Positions 50,125 to 59,345 of a stretch of 64,000 nucleotides of DNA are shown here, piece by piece. The notes below the pieces were generated by a model. The model was not told where the DNA came from, searched no databases, and saw only the letters and a program-made list of their open reading frames with translations. Every line of letters begins with the position of its first letter. Position 1 is the first letter of the stretch. This stretch comes from Paenirhizobium naphthalenivorans. Its GTDB lineage: Bacteria; Pseudomonadota; Alphaproteobacteria; Rhizobiales; Rhizobiaceae. The DNA is taken from assembly GCF_007992095.1 (NCBI RefSeq), contig NZ_BJZP01000025.1, positions 1-64,000 on the forward strand, given 5' to 3'. The translations under genes and the position numbers were made by a program.

Positions 50125-50982
50125 TTACTTGAAGCTGTAGGCGCGGACATAGTCCACGAACATACTAGAGGGATTGGCAGCGGCGTTCCGGCTCTCCTCC
50201 TCGACGAGAGCGAGATTCAGCAGGATATACATCGGCTGGCGATGTGCCGGCTGTGTCGGTGTCTTCCACATGAGCTGCCGATCGAAGTATATGCGTATCT
50301 GCGACGCATCAATCTTCACACCATAGGTATGGAACTCGCTCGGATCGGCGTCGCGAAAGGCCGGAATGCGCTTGCCCTGCGAATAATGCCGCCCATCACG
50401 GTGCCAGACATGGACAATGGACGAAAAGGCGCCCGGTCGGTCGCCATAATATTCGAGCGCGTCAATCTCCGCAGTGGATTGCGATCGATCGAGGCCGATC
50501 AGCCAGAAGGCCGGCCACACGCCAGGGCCGTCCGGCAGGCGTGCCCTCATTTCGAAATATCCGTATTGCTGGGCAAATCCCCGGCCCTTGGTGTCGACGG
50601 AGGCGAGCAATCCGGAACGCCATTCCCCGTGCTCGTCGCGTCTGGCCTCGATGCGCAGGACGCCATCCGCCACGGTGAAGGGGAAACCGGGACGCGGCGC
50701 GGCGAAACGCGCGCCACCAAAATCGCCCGACCAGGGCGTATGCGCTATCCATCGCGTTCCCGGACCCCATTCCGAGACGTTCAGCCGCGAGAAATCCTCG
50801 TCGAAGGCAACCCTCATCCCCTCGATATCGAGCGCATCGCCCGTATCGCCCTCGCCGTCGCCTTTCGCGTTCACGACATAGCCCAACAGCAGCACGACCG
50901 CGAGCAAGGATGCCCGCGCCGAGCGGCGTTGAAACGCACGGCCCCCAGGGACGCACTCATGGCTTTGATCCGAGGTGAACAT
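50125..50982 (-). CDS. GH16 family endo-glycanase (ExoK-like)
   Basis: A 285-residue secreted glycosidase. An N-terminal hydrophobic segment (ASLLAVVLLLGYVVNA, about residues 24-39) acts as signal or anchor. The catalytic motif ExDxxE is intact (AEIDALEYYG), with the substrate-groove segment YGYFEMRARLPDGPGVWPAFWL before it. GH16 enzymes in exopolysaccharide loci (such as ExoK) trim nascent beta-glucans to set chain length. It is divergent from the polymerase-like gene. Confidence 0.9.
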   Translation of the reverse strand: MFTSDQSHECVPGGRAFQRRSARASLLAVVLLLGYVVNAKGDGEGDTGDALDIEGMRVAFDEDFSRLNVSEWGPGTRWIAHTPWSGDFGGARFAAPRPGFPFTVADGVLRIEARRDEHGEWRSGLLASVDTKGRGFAQQYGYFEMRARLPDGPGVWPAFWLIGLDRSQSTAEIDALEYYGDRPGAFSSIVHVWHRDGRHYSQGKRIPAFRDADPSEFHTYGVKIDASQIRIYFDRQLMWKTPTQPAHRQPMYILLNLALVEEESRNAAANPSSMFVDYVRAYSFK

Positions 50983-51193
50983 GCCGCTTTCGTAGTCGCT
51001 CGGGCCGGCGATGGGATAGAACTGAATTCGTTTCGCCAGCTACCGCAAAAGGCGTAGCCCCGGAATATGAATATGGTCAGCTTCCCCTTCCACCTGGTTT
51101 TTGATGGAATAACGACGAGATCGGACGGAGAAAGGGGTTGCAGGGCCATCCTATCCGACAGTGACCGACCTGCACCGGCGGGGGACCGGGAAT

Positions 51194-52639
51194 ATGAATC
51201 TCGAGCCGATAGGAGCAATCACGATCTTGGTCGGCCTAGTCATTCTGGCCGCGCCGATCCACTGGGCTTTTTCGGTCATGCTGGTGTCGACCTTGTTCGG
51301 CGCGGCGGCGGCGCTGAGCTTGCCGATGCTTGGAGGCGCGACGGTTCTCGTGCCCAGTCTCTTTCTACCGTTCTTCGCCCTGCGCATGTTCATGGCTGCG
51401 GGTGAAGGTTATTTCCTCGCGGCGCTTCAGCCACCCCGCGCCGGATTCTGGCTGCTGTTGCTCACTGCTTTCGGCTTGCTGACGGCGATCTTTTTCCCGC
51501 GCTTGTTCCAGGGGGTCACCGAGACGATGACAGTCGAGCGTGTCGCGAACGGACGGAATTTCATTACGCTCACGCCACTGCGTTTCTCCTCCAACAATAT
51601 CACTCAGTCGGTCTATGCGATCGGCGGCGTGGTGGCATTCGCCGCCGCCTTCTCCTATTTCCGCCAAACCGGCACGCCACGACACCTCGTCGCGGCGATC
51701 GTCCTTTTGGCCGCGATGAACATCATCTTCGCGATCATCGATGTCGCGACCTACTTCACGCGGACGGAACAGTTCATGAGCATCTTCAGGACGGCGAATT
51801 ACGCTCTGCTGACGGGATCGGAAAAGGGCGGCCTCAAACGCATCTCGGGAACCTTCCCGGAAGCATCGACCTTCGCCAGCTACGCTCTGGTGCTTTTTGC
51901 CGCGACCGCCAGCCTGTGGCTCGACCGCATGCGATCATGGACGACGGGACCGCTCGCGGCGCTCTCGCTGGCGGCCCTGCTGCTATCCACGTCGGCGACC
52001 GCCCTGATCGGAGTCATCGCCGTGGTTCCGTTTCTCTGGCTTCGAGCGCTGGTGACCGGTCTTTGGAAGCCTGCGATGGCACGGCCGACCTTTCTGGTCG
52101 TGGTGGTCGCCGTCGTTCCACTCCTGGCCCTCATTCTCCTTGTCCTTTTTCCTCAAGTCGCGGAAAGCCTGAATGACTTCATCGACGAGATGCTGCTCTC
52201 GAAGGCCGGCAGCCAGTCAGGGCGCGAACGCACGCTCTGGAACGCGATGGCGTACCAGACGTTCCTCGACACTTACGGTTTCGGCGCCGGGCTGGGAAGC
52301 GCCCGGGCCTCCAGCTATATCCTGGTCCTGCTCTCCAATGTCGGCGTCCTCGGTTTCTTGCTCTTCTCAATCTTCGTCGTCGCGGTGTTGAGGGCGCAAC
52401 CGGCAACGATGCCCGGGTCTGTGGGTGATGAATTGCTTTGCGTCGCCCGCGCCTGCAAGGCCGGCGTGCTTGCCATGATCGTCCCGGCGGCCATTTCCGG
52501 CACGGTTTATGACATGAGCGCGATGTTCTATCTTCTGACGGGCAGCCTCGCGGCCTTCGTCGTGCCCGCATCCGCCGCCGGTCGGGTGGCTTGGCGGCGG
52601 CCGTCGCGGCAGGCCGGCGCCGTGGAGGCCGTGTCATGA
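51194..52639 (+). CDS. polytopic membrane protein, ExoQ/O-antigen ligase-like
   Basis: A 481-residue inner-membrane protein with ten or more hydrophobic segments and a large periplasmic loop before the last segments (SKAGSQSGRERTLWNAMAYQ, GFGAGLGSARASSY), the layout of polysaccharide polymerases and ligases (Wzy/WaaL/ExoQ). The start at 51194 was chosen for its RBS and first membrane helix. It overlaps the pyruvyl transferase gene by ATGA. It is probably the polymerase of the locus. Confidence 0.75.
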   Translation: MNLEPIGAITILVGLVILAAPIHWAFSVMLVSTLFGAAAALSLPMLGGATVLVPSLFLPFFALRMFMAAGEGYFLAALQPPRAGFWLLLLTAFGLLTAIFFPRLFQGVTETMTVERVANGRNFITLTPLRFSSNNITQSVYAIGGVVAFAAAFSYFRQTGTPRHLVAAIVLLAAMNIIFAIIDVATYFTRTEQFMSIFRTANYALLTGSEKGGLKRISGTFPEASTFASYALVLFAATASLWLDRMRSWTTGPLAALSLAALLLSTSATALIGVIAVVPFLWLRALVTGLWKPAMARPTFLVVVVAVVPLLALILLVLFPQVAESLNDFIDEMLLSKAGSQSGRERTLWNAMAYQTFLDTYGFGAGLGSARASSYILVLLSNVGVLGFLLFSIFVVAVLRAQPATMPGSVGDELLCVARACKAGVLAMIVPAAISGTVYDMSAMFYLLTGSLAAFVVPASAAGRVAWRRPSRQAGAVEAVS

Positions 52640-53902
52640 AAGTCGCGGTGTTCAATGTCAAATTCAGCGAAAATCTCGGCGACGGCATTTTGGCGCAGTG
52701 CCTGGAAAAGGCGTTGTGCAGCCAGAGCCGTGTCGAGGTGGAGACCATCGATCTGGCGGGTCGCACGGATTTCGGTGCGACCTCCGCGCATCGGCGAATC
52801 GCCGTCCGGGTGTTGCACGTCCTTCCCTTCTTCGCCCGCCGCCTCGCCGTGACGCATGCCCTCCGCTCCCGGCTTCGCGTACTGGGCGACGAATGGGACG
52901 ATAGGATCGCCGACGCCAACGCTGTCGTCATTGGCGGAGGCAATCTTTTTCAGGACGACGATCTCAACTTTCCGCTCAAGATCGGAACCTTGCTGGACTG
53001 CGTTCGCCGCAGCGGCAAACCGCTCGCGATCCATGCCGTCGGCGTCGGCGGGACTTGGTCGCGGCGCGCGCATGAGCTGTTTCACAGGGTCGAAAACACC
53101 AACCTCGTCTACCTGTCGGTCCGTGACGCGGCGTCCCGCGACAACTGGCGACGCCATTTTCCGGGCGGACAAATACCTGCGGTCGTGCCTGATCCCGGGC
53201 TGTTCGCACGGGATCTGGTGACGACAGGCGCCGTAGCATCCACGAATGATGGAGAGCGGGTCACCGGTATTTGCGTCACCGACCCCTTGATCCTGGTGCG
53301 CCATTCCGGCAGGCGGACACGCGGCATCTGTTTTGGCACGGTCGGGGAATATGTCGATCTCGTCCGGCTGCTGGTCTCGCGGGGGTGACCGTGTCCACCT
53401 CTTTTCGAACGGCGCGCGCGAAGATCAGGCCTTCGCCGGGCGGGTCTTCTTGGACCAGCGGCTCGCGCCCAGTCGCGCCGCCGGGATGCTGCAACTGGCG
53501 GCGCGTCCTCGCACGCCGCTGGAGCTTATGGACGTGCTTCGATCGAGCTCGGTCATTCTCGCCCATCGGCTGCATGCCTGCATCGCGGCCTACGCCCTCG
53601 GAATTCCACATGTCGGCTTTGGCTGGGATCAGAAGGTCGCGAGCTTTTTCCGGTCGGTGGGACGGGAAGGCTATTTCGCCGATGGTCCGGCGACAACACC
53701 GACGCATGTGGCTTTTCTTCTCGCGCGTGCCGCGGAAAGCGGGATCGACGAGGCCACGCAAGCGGCGGGATTGGCAGCGGCGACGGACGCGGTTCGGATG
53801 CTCGCGGACCGGCTACAAGCGTCGGCGACAATGACCGGTGAACCGATGAGCAGCGGCCGTCTCCGCCAGAACAACCACGCGAAAATGGCCACCAGAAAAT
53901 GA
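52636..53902 (+). pseudogene. polysaccharide pyruvyl transferase, frameshifted
   Basis: A pyruvyl transferase family protein (NLGDGILAQCLEKAL, VIGGGNLFQDDDLNF, LAIHAVGVGG) that would ketal pyruvate to sugars. The first frame ends at TGA 53386-53388 after LLVSRG; similarity continues in another frame (DRVHLFSNGAREDQAFA ... SVILAHRLHACIAAYALGIP) to 53902. Removing one G from the GGGGG run at 53381-53385 restores a single protein of about 420 residues. This may be a true phase change, a dead gene or a sequencing error in a homopolymer. Confidence 0.8.
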
Positions 53903-54066
53903 AATCATAATTGATAAAAGTCATTTTTAGCGTTGGAAGAAAGTAAATTCTGAATTTGTTTAATAAAATTGATTTCAGTTTCGAGCAAACTGTGCTGAAT
54001 TGTACAATCCGAGGGCAATTCACCTCGTCGTGAGGAGTGTACTGTTCGGGGCCGGGGGGTGGTCGA

Positions 54067-54768
54067 ATGGGAATAGATGATCTGCCGAAACAGACACCGG
54101 CAGATATCCAGTATAGCCGCGCGTCCAACGAATTGGCCGGCGCTTGTTTGCGCCATTACGCGGTCGGCTCCACGATCTTCGAACCCGGCGATGACGATTC
54201 ATCGATCCTGTTCGTCAACAGTGGCTGGGCGATCTGCGCCAAGATCCTGCCAAACGGTACCCGGATCGTGACGGAATTTGCCCTTCGTGGCGACCTGATT
54301 TCGACGAAATCCTCCGCCCTCGCGCAAGAGACGATCCAGGCTCTGTCTCCGGTTAGCCTGTATGAATTTCCCGACCGTCTCCTTGGACAGGGATCGGACC
54401 TCTCCCCACAACTCACCAAGATCATCGTTTCGGAAATGATCAAGCGCCTGGCGCGACTGTCCGAACGGATCGCGAACATCGGCCGGCGTGATGCGCTTGA
54501 GCGAACCGGGCACTTGCTTCTGGAACTGGGAATTCGCGCGAGCGAAGGCACAAAGGCGGACTTCGATGGCTTTGTCTGCCCTCTGAAGCAGTCTGACATC
54601 GGCGACGCCGTGGGCCTGTCGACCGTGCATATCAATCGCGTGCTCAAGGACCTGAGGACGAACGGCCTTCTGTCTTTCCGCAACGGGATCGTCGAATTCC
54701 TGGATCGCAGGAGATTGATGGAACTGGTTGACTTCAACCCGGGATACCTCGCCAGCCGCATCGGCTGA
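54067..54768 (+). CDS. Crp/Fnr family transcriptional regulator
   Basis: A 233-residue regulator with an N-terminal cyclic-nucleotide-binding-like beta roll (residues 30-130), dimer helix and C-terminal winged helix (QSDIGDAVGLSTVHINRVLKDL). The N-terminal Cys cluster of FNR is absent, as is the E-xx-SR recognition motif of FNR/FixK, so it is not an oxygen-sensing FNR. An ATG at 54067 follows a G-rich RBS. It probably controls the polysaccharide genes; the ligand is unknown. Confidence 0.88.
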   Translation: MGIDDLPKQTPADIQYSRASNELAGACLRHYAVGSTIFEPGDDDSSILFVNSGWAICAKILPNGTRIVTEFALRGDLISTKSSALAQETIQALSPVSLYEFPDRLLGQGSDLSPQLTKIIVSEMIKRLARLSERIANIGRRDALERTGHLLLELGIRASEGTKADFDGFVCPLKQSDIGDAVGLSTVHINRVLKDLRTNGLLSFRNGIVEFLDRRRLMELVDFNPGYLASRIG

Positions 54769-55208
54769 ACGCCACCCGCCGCCTTGTCTCGCGAGCCTGT
54801 TTCGCCAGTTTGGATCACCGCGGCGACATCCCGCGAATATGAAGCGGGAGTACTCGAAGGCGCGTTCGCGATCCGTCTCGCCCCGAGCCCTCGGTCGCCC
54901 GTGATACAGTCACGTCGAGGTATTTCCGCTTACCAGCAAGCCTGCACGATCATCGTAGCACCACGACTGCATCGCCCAAGTGAAAAAAGTCAATAGCACA
55001 GGCGCACCCAACAATAATTACCAACAAATTAACTTAGGTTAATGCATCTTCAACAAAATTCTGAAAGACTAATATAAAGGTCAAACGCTCACCAAATTAC
55101 TCAATACTTGTCTTCGCCCGGGCGGAGAATGCGAATCCTTTTGCGAAATTTTGGGGGCTCCGCGACAGAGCTAACACAAACAGGCGGAGCTAGGGTAGGG
55201 AGAGTGCC
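54769..55208. other. long AT-rich leader of the luxR-type gene
   Basis: 440 bases without a gene. 55000-55100 is AT-rich and contains a near-palindrome TTAACTTAGGTTAA (55029-55042) that could be a regulator site. AGGGAG at 55197-55202 is the RBS of the next gene. An untranslated leader of considerable length is possible. Confidence 0.4.
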
Positions 55209-55952
55209 ATGAACACGGAAAGCATTGGACAGAACAATATTACTCCACTTCGGAGCGAGGCGTTTCGCTCCGAACATGCATTTGGAAGTAACATCGTGAC
55301 CGATGACATAACCGATGACGACGGGGACTATGTTCTCATCATCGATCCCCGCACGCTTGATCGGGAGTGCCTGTCACAAAGCCTGTCAATGTACAGTCCG
55401 GCGATGACCATCCGAACGGCTGGGTCGATCGATGAGTGGCGTAGGCAGCCGCCACGGGATGACCCCGCCGCCATACTGCTTGTTTTCAGCGGCACGAAAG
55501 TCAGCGATCCGGCAACCTGCGAGAAGATTTCGAATGCGGCGAAGGCATTCGGCGGCGTTCCGGTCATCGTGATTGCGGATTCGGATGATCTGGGCGAGAT
55601 CATGAAAGCGGTTGAGTTGGGCGCGCGGGGCTATATCCCCAACAGCGTGCGCGTCAGCGTCGCCGCCCAGGCCATCGCGCTGGCACGCGCCGGAGGGGTT
55701 TTCATTCCCGCGAGCAGCATTCTCGCGGCGAAGGACGCGATCAGTTCCGCCGTCAACGGGCCAAACTGCCATTCGGACATCTTCACGCCCCGCGAGATGG
55801 AAGTCGCGGAAGCGCTTCGTCGCGGAAAGGCCAACAAGATCATCGCTTATGAGATGAATCTCCGCGAAAGCACGGTGAAGGTGCATATCCGTAACATCAT
55901 GAAGAAGTTGCACGCCACCAACCGCACGGAAGCGGCCTTCAAGCTGAAGTAA
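55209..55952 (+). CDS. LuxR/NarL-type regulator with atypical receiver domain
   Basis: A 247-residue regulator. The receiver-like domain (about 40-165) lacks the phosphoacceptor Asp (AAILLVFSG where DLVLLD is usual), has one acidic residue instead of the DD pair (LIIDPR), and lacks the conserved Lys (GYIPNS). The C-terminal LuxR HTH (FTPREMEVAEALRRGKANKI, STVKVHIRNIMKKL) is intact. It therefore probably works without phosphorylation. It sits at the edge of the polysaccharide genes and may control them. Confidence 0.88.
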   Translation: MNTESIGQNNITPLRSEAFRSEHAFGSNIVTDDITDDDGDYVLIIDPRTLDRECLSQSLSMYSPAMTIRTAGSIDEWRRQPPRDDPAAILLVFSGTKVSDPATCEKISNAAKAFGGVPVIVIADSDDLGEIMKAVELGARGYIPNSVRVSVAAQAIALARAGGVFIPASSILAAKDAISSAVNGPNCHSDIFTPREMEVAEALRRGKANKIIAYEMNLRESTVKVHIRNIMKKLHATNRTEAAFKLK

Positions 55953-56187
55953 ACACGACTGCGGGGCATGGAGGCACCGCATGTTCTTCCAGGCACCGGC
56001 CTCGGCCCGCACGCCAAATGGGACATTCACGCGGATATCCGCCCGGTGAACGCGACGACATGGATCGTTCGGTCATAGGAAATGCCGGATGGAGCGCTTG
56101 AGCGACCGGGACCACGCGGTAGCACCCGGTTGGAACCGCTGTCATGCGCGGCAACACGCCGCTTCACCGCTCGGGCCTTCGTGGGCG

Positions 56188-56448
56188 TCATTCTTGTTCG
56201 CGCGAAACGTCCTGGTCCCGGTCAACGCCCAGCAGCCAACTGGCAAGCATCAGCAGTACGACGGTGGCCACAAGCACACCGCCGAATGTAAGGAAGACCA
56301 CGAACCCCAGGCGATGGAGCGCGAACCGCAGCGGTCTCCCCGGCCCCTTCGGCAACCTGTTCCATGGAAGCGGCCCATGTTCGTCGAACCGAGTGTAGCA
56401 CGCCATGATCTGGTTCATTCGCCACATCCTTCTGTTCGGCCCACCCAT
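56188..56448 (-). CDS. small single-span membrane protein
   Basis: An 86-residue protein with an amphipathic, basic N-terminal half and one transmembrane segment (VVFLTFGGVLVATVVLLMLA), ending in an acidic tail. Its ATG overlaps the glycosyltransferase stop (TGATG), which indicates translational coupling. No family is recognised; a partner or anchor for the glycosyltransferase is possible. Confidence 0.6.
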   Translation of the reverse strand: MGGPNRRMWRMNQIMACYTRFDEHGPLPWNRLPKGPGRPLRFALHRLGFVVFLTFGGVLVATVVLLMLASWLLGVDRDQDVSREQE

Positions 56449-57623
56449 CAATGCAGGGGAACCGGTAGTTCACCGTTGTAGCTCGAGGGCGGCGTCAGGA
56501 AATCGAAATCCCCGGAGAAGCCGGATCTCTTTGCCGCCAGCTCCTCGTCGATAATCTTGCGCATGCTCGCCTGGAAATTCTGGACGCTGAAACGCGAGGC
56601 GTGCGCGCGGATGGCTTCCGGTTGAAACAACAGAGCGCGCTCTTCGAACTCGCGAACGGCGCCTATGATCGCTTCGACGGACTGCTCGTTGAACAGCAGG
56701 CCGGTATGCCCGTGCACGACGGTCTCCAGGGCACCTCCTCGACCATAGGCGATCACCGGCCTCCCGCTCGCCATCGCCTCGACGGGCACGATGCCGAAAT
56801 CCTCCTCACCAGGAAAAAGCAATGCCCGGCAATGCGCGAGATTGGCCTTGAGGACCGGGAAGGACGTCCGGCCCAGGAAGCGCACGGTCGGGCCGGCCAG
56901 GCGCTTCAATGCCTCGACGTCCCTCGGCGCGCCGTCGCCGATGACAACCAGGTTCCGTCCCATCTCGGTGAAGGCGCGGACCGCGAGATCGACCCGCTTG
57001 TAGGGAACGATCTGTCCTGCGCAGAGGTAGAAGTCCCCCGGATCGGCGGCCAACGCGAAGTCATCGACGGATACCGGCGGCGGCACGACCGACGTCGACC
57101 TGCGGTAATATTTGCGCACGCGTTCGCTGACATGATGCGAATTGGCCACGAAGCGATCGACGCGCAGGCTCGAACTGGCATCCCAGGACCGCAGAAACGG
57201 CGCCAGCACCGGCATCATCATCCGCGTGGCAAATCCCGCCGTCGACCGGTAGATATGGTAGTGGTCCCAGAGATACCGCATGGGCGAATGGCAGTAGCAG
57301 ACATGCACGGCATGCGGAGGCGGAATAATGCCCTTCGCGGGGCCGGATTCGCTTGAGATGATCAGGTCGTAGTCCTTCAAATCCAGGCTCTCGAGCGCGA
57401 ACGGCATGAGGGGGAGCAGCGCCTGATAGTTGGAGACTGCGCCGGGAATGCGCTGAAGGAACGAGGGAATGATACGGTGGCGGCGGATCTTCTCGGACGT
57501 CTTTTCCGCGTCGTAGACCAATGTGAAGATGTCGGCGTCTGGATACATGTCGCACAGGGCTTCGACGACCTTTTCGCCCCCCCGCATGGACACAAGCCAA
57601 TAATGAACGATCGCTACCCGCAT
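56448..57623 (-). CDS. GT4 family glycosyltransferase
   Basis: A 391-residue GT-B glycosyltransferase. The N-terminal HYWLVSMRGGEKVVEALC and the GT4 donor-site motif E-x7-E (EEDFGIVPVEAMASG) with GRGGALETV are intact. It acts at the inner face of the cytoplasmic membrane on lipid-linked saccharides. It is divergent from the export genes and co-translated with the small membrane protein. Confidence 0.92.
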   Translation of the reverse strand: MRVAIVHYWLVSMRGGEKVVEALCDMYPDADIFTLVYDAEKTSEKIRRHRIIPSFLQRIPGAVSNYQALLPLMPFALESLDLKDYDLIISSESGPAKGIIPPPHAVHVCYCHSPMRYLWDHYHIYRSTAGFATRMMMPVLAPFLRSWDASSSLRVDRFVANSHHVSERVRKYYRRSTSVVPPPVSVDDFALAADPGDFYLCAGQIVPYKRVDLAVRAFTEMGRNLVVIGDGAPRDVEALKRLAGPTVRFLGRTSFPVLKANLAHCRALLFPGEEDFGIVPVEAMASGRPVIAYGRGGALETVVHGHTGLLFNEQSVEAIIGAVREFEERALLFQPEAIRAHASRFSVQNFQASMRKIIDEELAAKRSGFSGDFDFLTPPSSYNGELPVPLH

Positions 57624-57960
57624 TTTGCTCCCCCTGCCAGTGGATCAAGGGTTTCAGACTAGGTCTCGCCGGAGACCGGACACAGGCCCAACTTCAGTCT
57701 GAAGCGACATCCAAAGTGAGGAGCACCGTAGATCAGCGATAGCAAACCACGCCGCATGGCGTGCGAAGACCGGCGAAGAGGGGGAAGAGCTCATCCAATC
57801 GGAGCATTGGTTTAGACGACGTCCCCAAAAGGGACTAGCTCGGACGGACGGACAGGGAATTTACTCATTCCGTCTTCCGTCGATGATTGACGCTTCTGCG
57901 GCTCGGGCAAATCACAGGACGGTGGTGTGCCACGGACGGCAAAAACGCGAGATCAGATCG
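57624..57960. other. divergent promoter region of the export operon
   Basis: 337 bases between the glycosyltransferase and the export gene. It contains two dyads, GGTCTC/GAGACC around 57662-57677 and CTTCAG-T-CTGAAG at 57692-57704, which could be sites for the nearby regulators. No clear promoter hexamers were chosen. Confidence 0.4.
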
Positions 57961-59307
57961 ATGTCATTTCTGTCCCTTCGAACAAGACCATCCGTCTCCG
58001 GATCGGCGAGAGCACCCGTGCGGGCCGTCCGCTGCGCGCTCGGCGTTCTGCTCGCCGGCCTGCTCGCCCTTGGTGGCCCCGCGCCGGCCGGCGCGGACGA
58101 CAGCTATCTTCTTCGGCCACAGACCCGCCTGAAGGTCATGATCCTGGAATGGATCGCTGCCACGGGTGAATACAAGGAGTGGAGCGCGCTCGACGGCGAA
58201 TACCTTGTTTCTCCCGCCGGAACGATCTCGATCCCGCTGCTCGGGGAGATCGTCGTCGCCAACGACACGACCCGGAGCGTTGGCGATCGGATCGCGGCGT
58301 TGTTGAAGGAAAAGACGGGCCTCGCCACGCCGCCGACCGCCACGGTCGAAGTCGTCAAATACCCGGCGATCTATGTGACCGGAGTCGTGGAGAGGCCCGG
58401 CGAGCTGGAGTTTCGCCCGGCATTGACCGTCATGCAGGCGGTGGCGATGGCGGGCGGGCGGCAGCGCGGCACGAACCCGCTGGGCTATTCGGAGCTCGAA
58501 CAGATCCGTTACGTGGGAGAGTTGAGCCGCGGCGAACTCCAGCTCAAGCAACTTATGGCCCGGCGCGCGCGGTTGGTCGCCGAGGCGGGCGGCGCCTCGG
58601 CGGTTGAAATGCCGCCGGAACTGTCGACGCAGGCCGCGGACACTGCCACCCAGCAGATCGCGCAACGAGAACTGAGCCTCTTCGCCGCGCGGGCGGAGGC
58701 GCTGACGCGCCAGCTGGACTCCCTCGATGAACTGAAGGTCCTCCTCGGAAACGAGATCAAGGTTCTGGAGGAAAAGACGGCCGTTCAGGACCGCCAGATC
58801 GAGATCGCGCAGAAGGAACTCTCCAACATTTCCTCGCTCGTCGATAGGGGAACACTGGCGAAATCGCGAGAAACCACGCTCGAGCGGGTGGTCGCCGATC
58901 TGAGCAGCAACAAGCTGGATCTCGTGGTGGCCACCATGCGCGCCCGGCAGAAGGTCAGCGAGACGCAGCGCGATGCTGTGACGCTTCAAGGCCAATACCG
59001 GACCGAAGCGGCGCGCGACCTGCAGCTTGTCGAAGCCGAGATCGGGGACACCAAGCTGAAGCGCAACACCGCGCTGCAACTCCTGGAGGCAAGCGGTGCC
59101 TCGCTGTCGCAAGACCGCGCGCTGAAGAGCCTGGAACTGCAGCCGGTGGAGTACTGGCTGACGCGCGAGGGCGACCTGCGCTCGCCGTTCAAAGTGCAGC
59201 AGACAGCGGTCCTCGAACCCGGCGACGTGCTGAGCGTTCGTTACGACATTCCCGCCGGCATCGCCGGCCTGCTGCAGGTTTCCGTCAATTCGGAACCGCC
59301 TCGATAG
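57961..59307 (+). CDS. polysaccharide export protein (ExoF/Wza-like)
   Basis: A 448-residue periplasmic/outer-membrane export protein with a signal peptide (to about residue 45, GPAPAGA), a poly-export domain (LVSPAGTISIPLLGEIV, RIAALLKEKTG), an SLBB domain (IYVTGVVERPGELEFRPALTVMQAVAMAGG) and a long coiled coil (about 190-380). The ExoF-type layout differs from short Wza. The ATG at 57961 begins the signal peptide; the longer reading upstream lacks similarity. Confidence 0.9.
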   Translation: MSFLSLRTRPSVSGSARAPVRAVRCALGVLLAGLLALGGPAPAGADDSYLLRPQTRLKVMILEWIAATGEYKEWSALDGEYLVSPAGTISIPLLGEIVVANDTTRSVGDRIAALLKEKTGLATPPTATVEVVKYPAIYVTGVVERPGELEFRPALTVMQAVAMAGGRQRGTNPLGYSELEQIRYVGELSRGELQLKQLMARRARLVAEAGGASAVEMPPELSTQAADTATQQIAQRELSLFAARAEALTRQLDSLDELKVLLGNEIKVLEEKTAVQDRQIEIAQKELSNISSLVDRGTLAKSRETTLERVVADLSSNKLDLVVATMRARQKVSETQRDAVTLQGQYRTEAARDLQLVEAEIGDTKLKRNTALQLLEASGASLSQDRALKSLELQPVEYWLTREGDLRSPFKVQQTAVLEPGDVLSVRYDIPAGIAGLLQVSVNSEPPR

Positions 59308-59345
59308 ACAGACGCCGACCAGCCAGAGCATTCAGGGGGACGTAA

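Noticed and set aside
53910-53925. TTGATAAAAGTCAT as an FNR/FixK box upstream of the Crp/Fnr gene
   Set aside because: It matches 8 of 10 key positions, but the nearby regulator lacks the FNR recognition motif and Cys cluster, and the region is AT-rich enough for chance matches.
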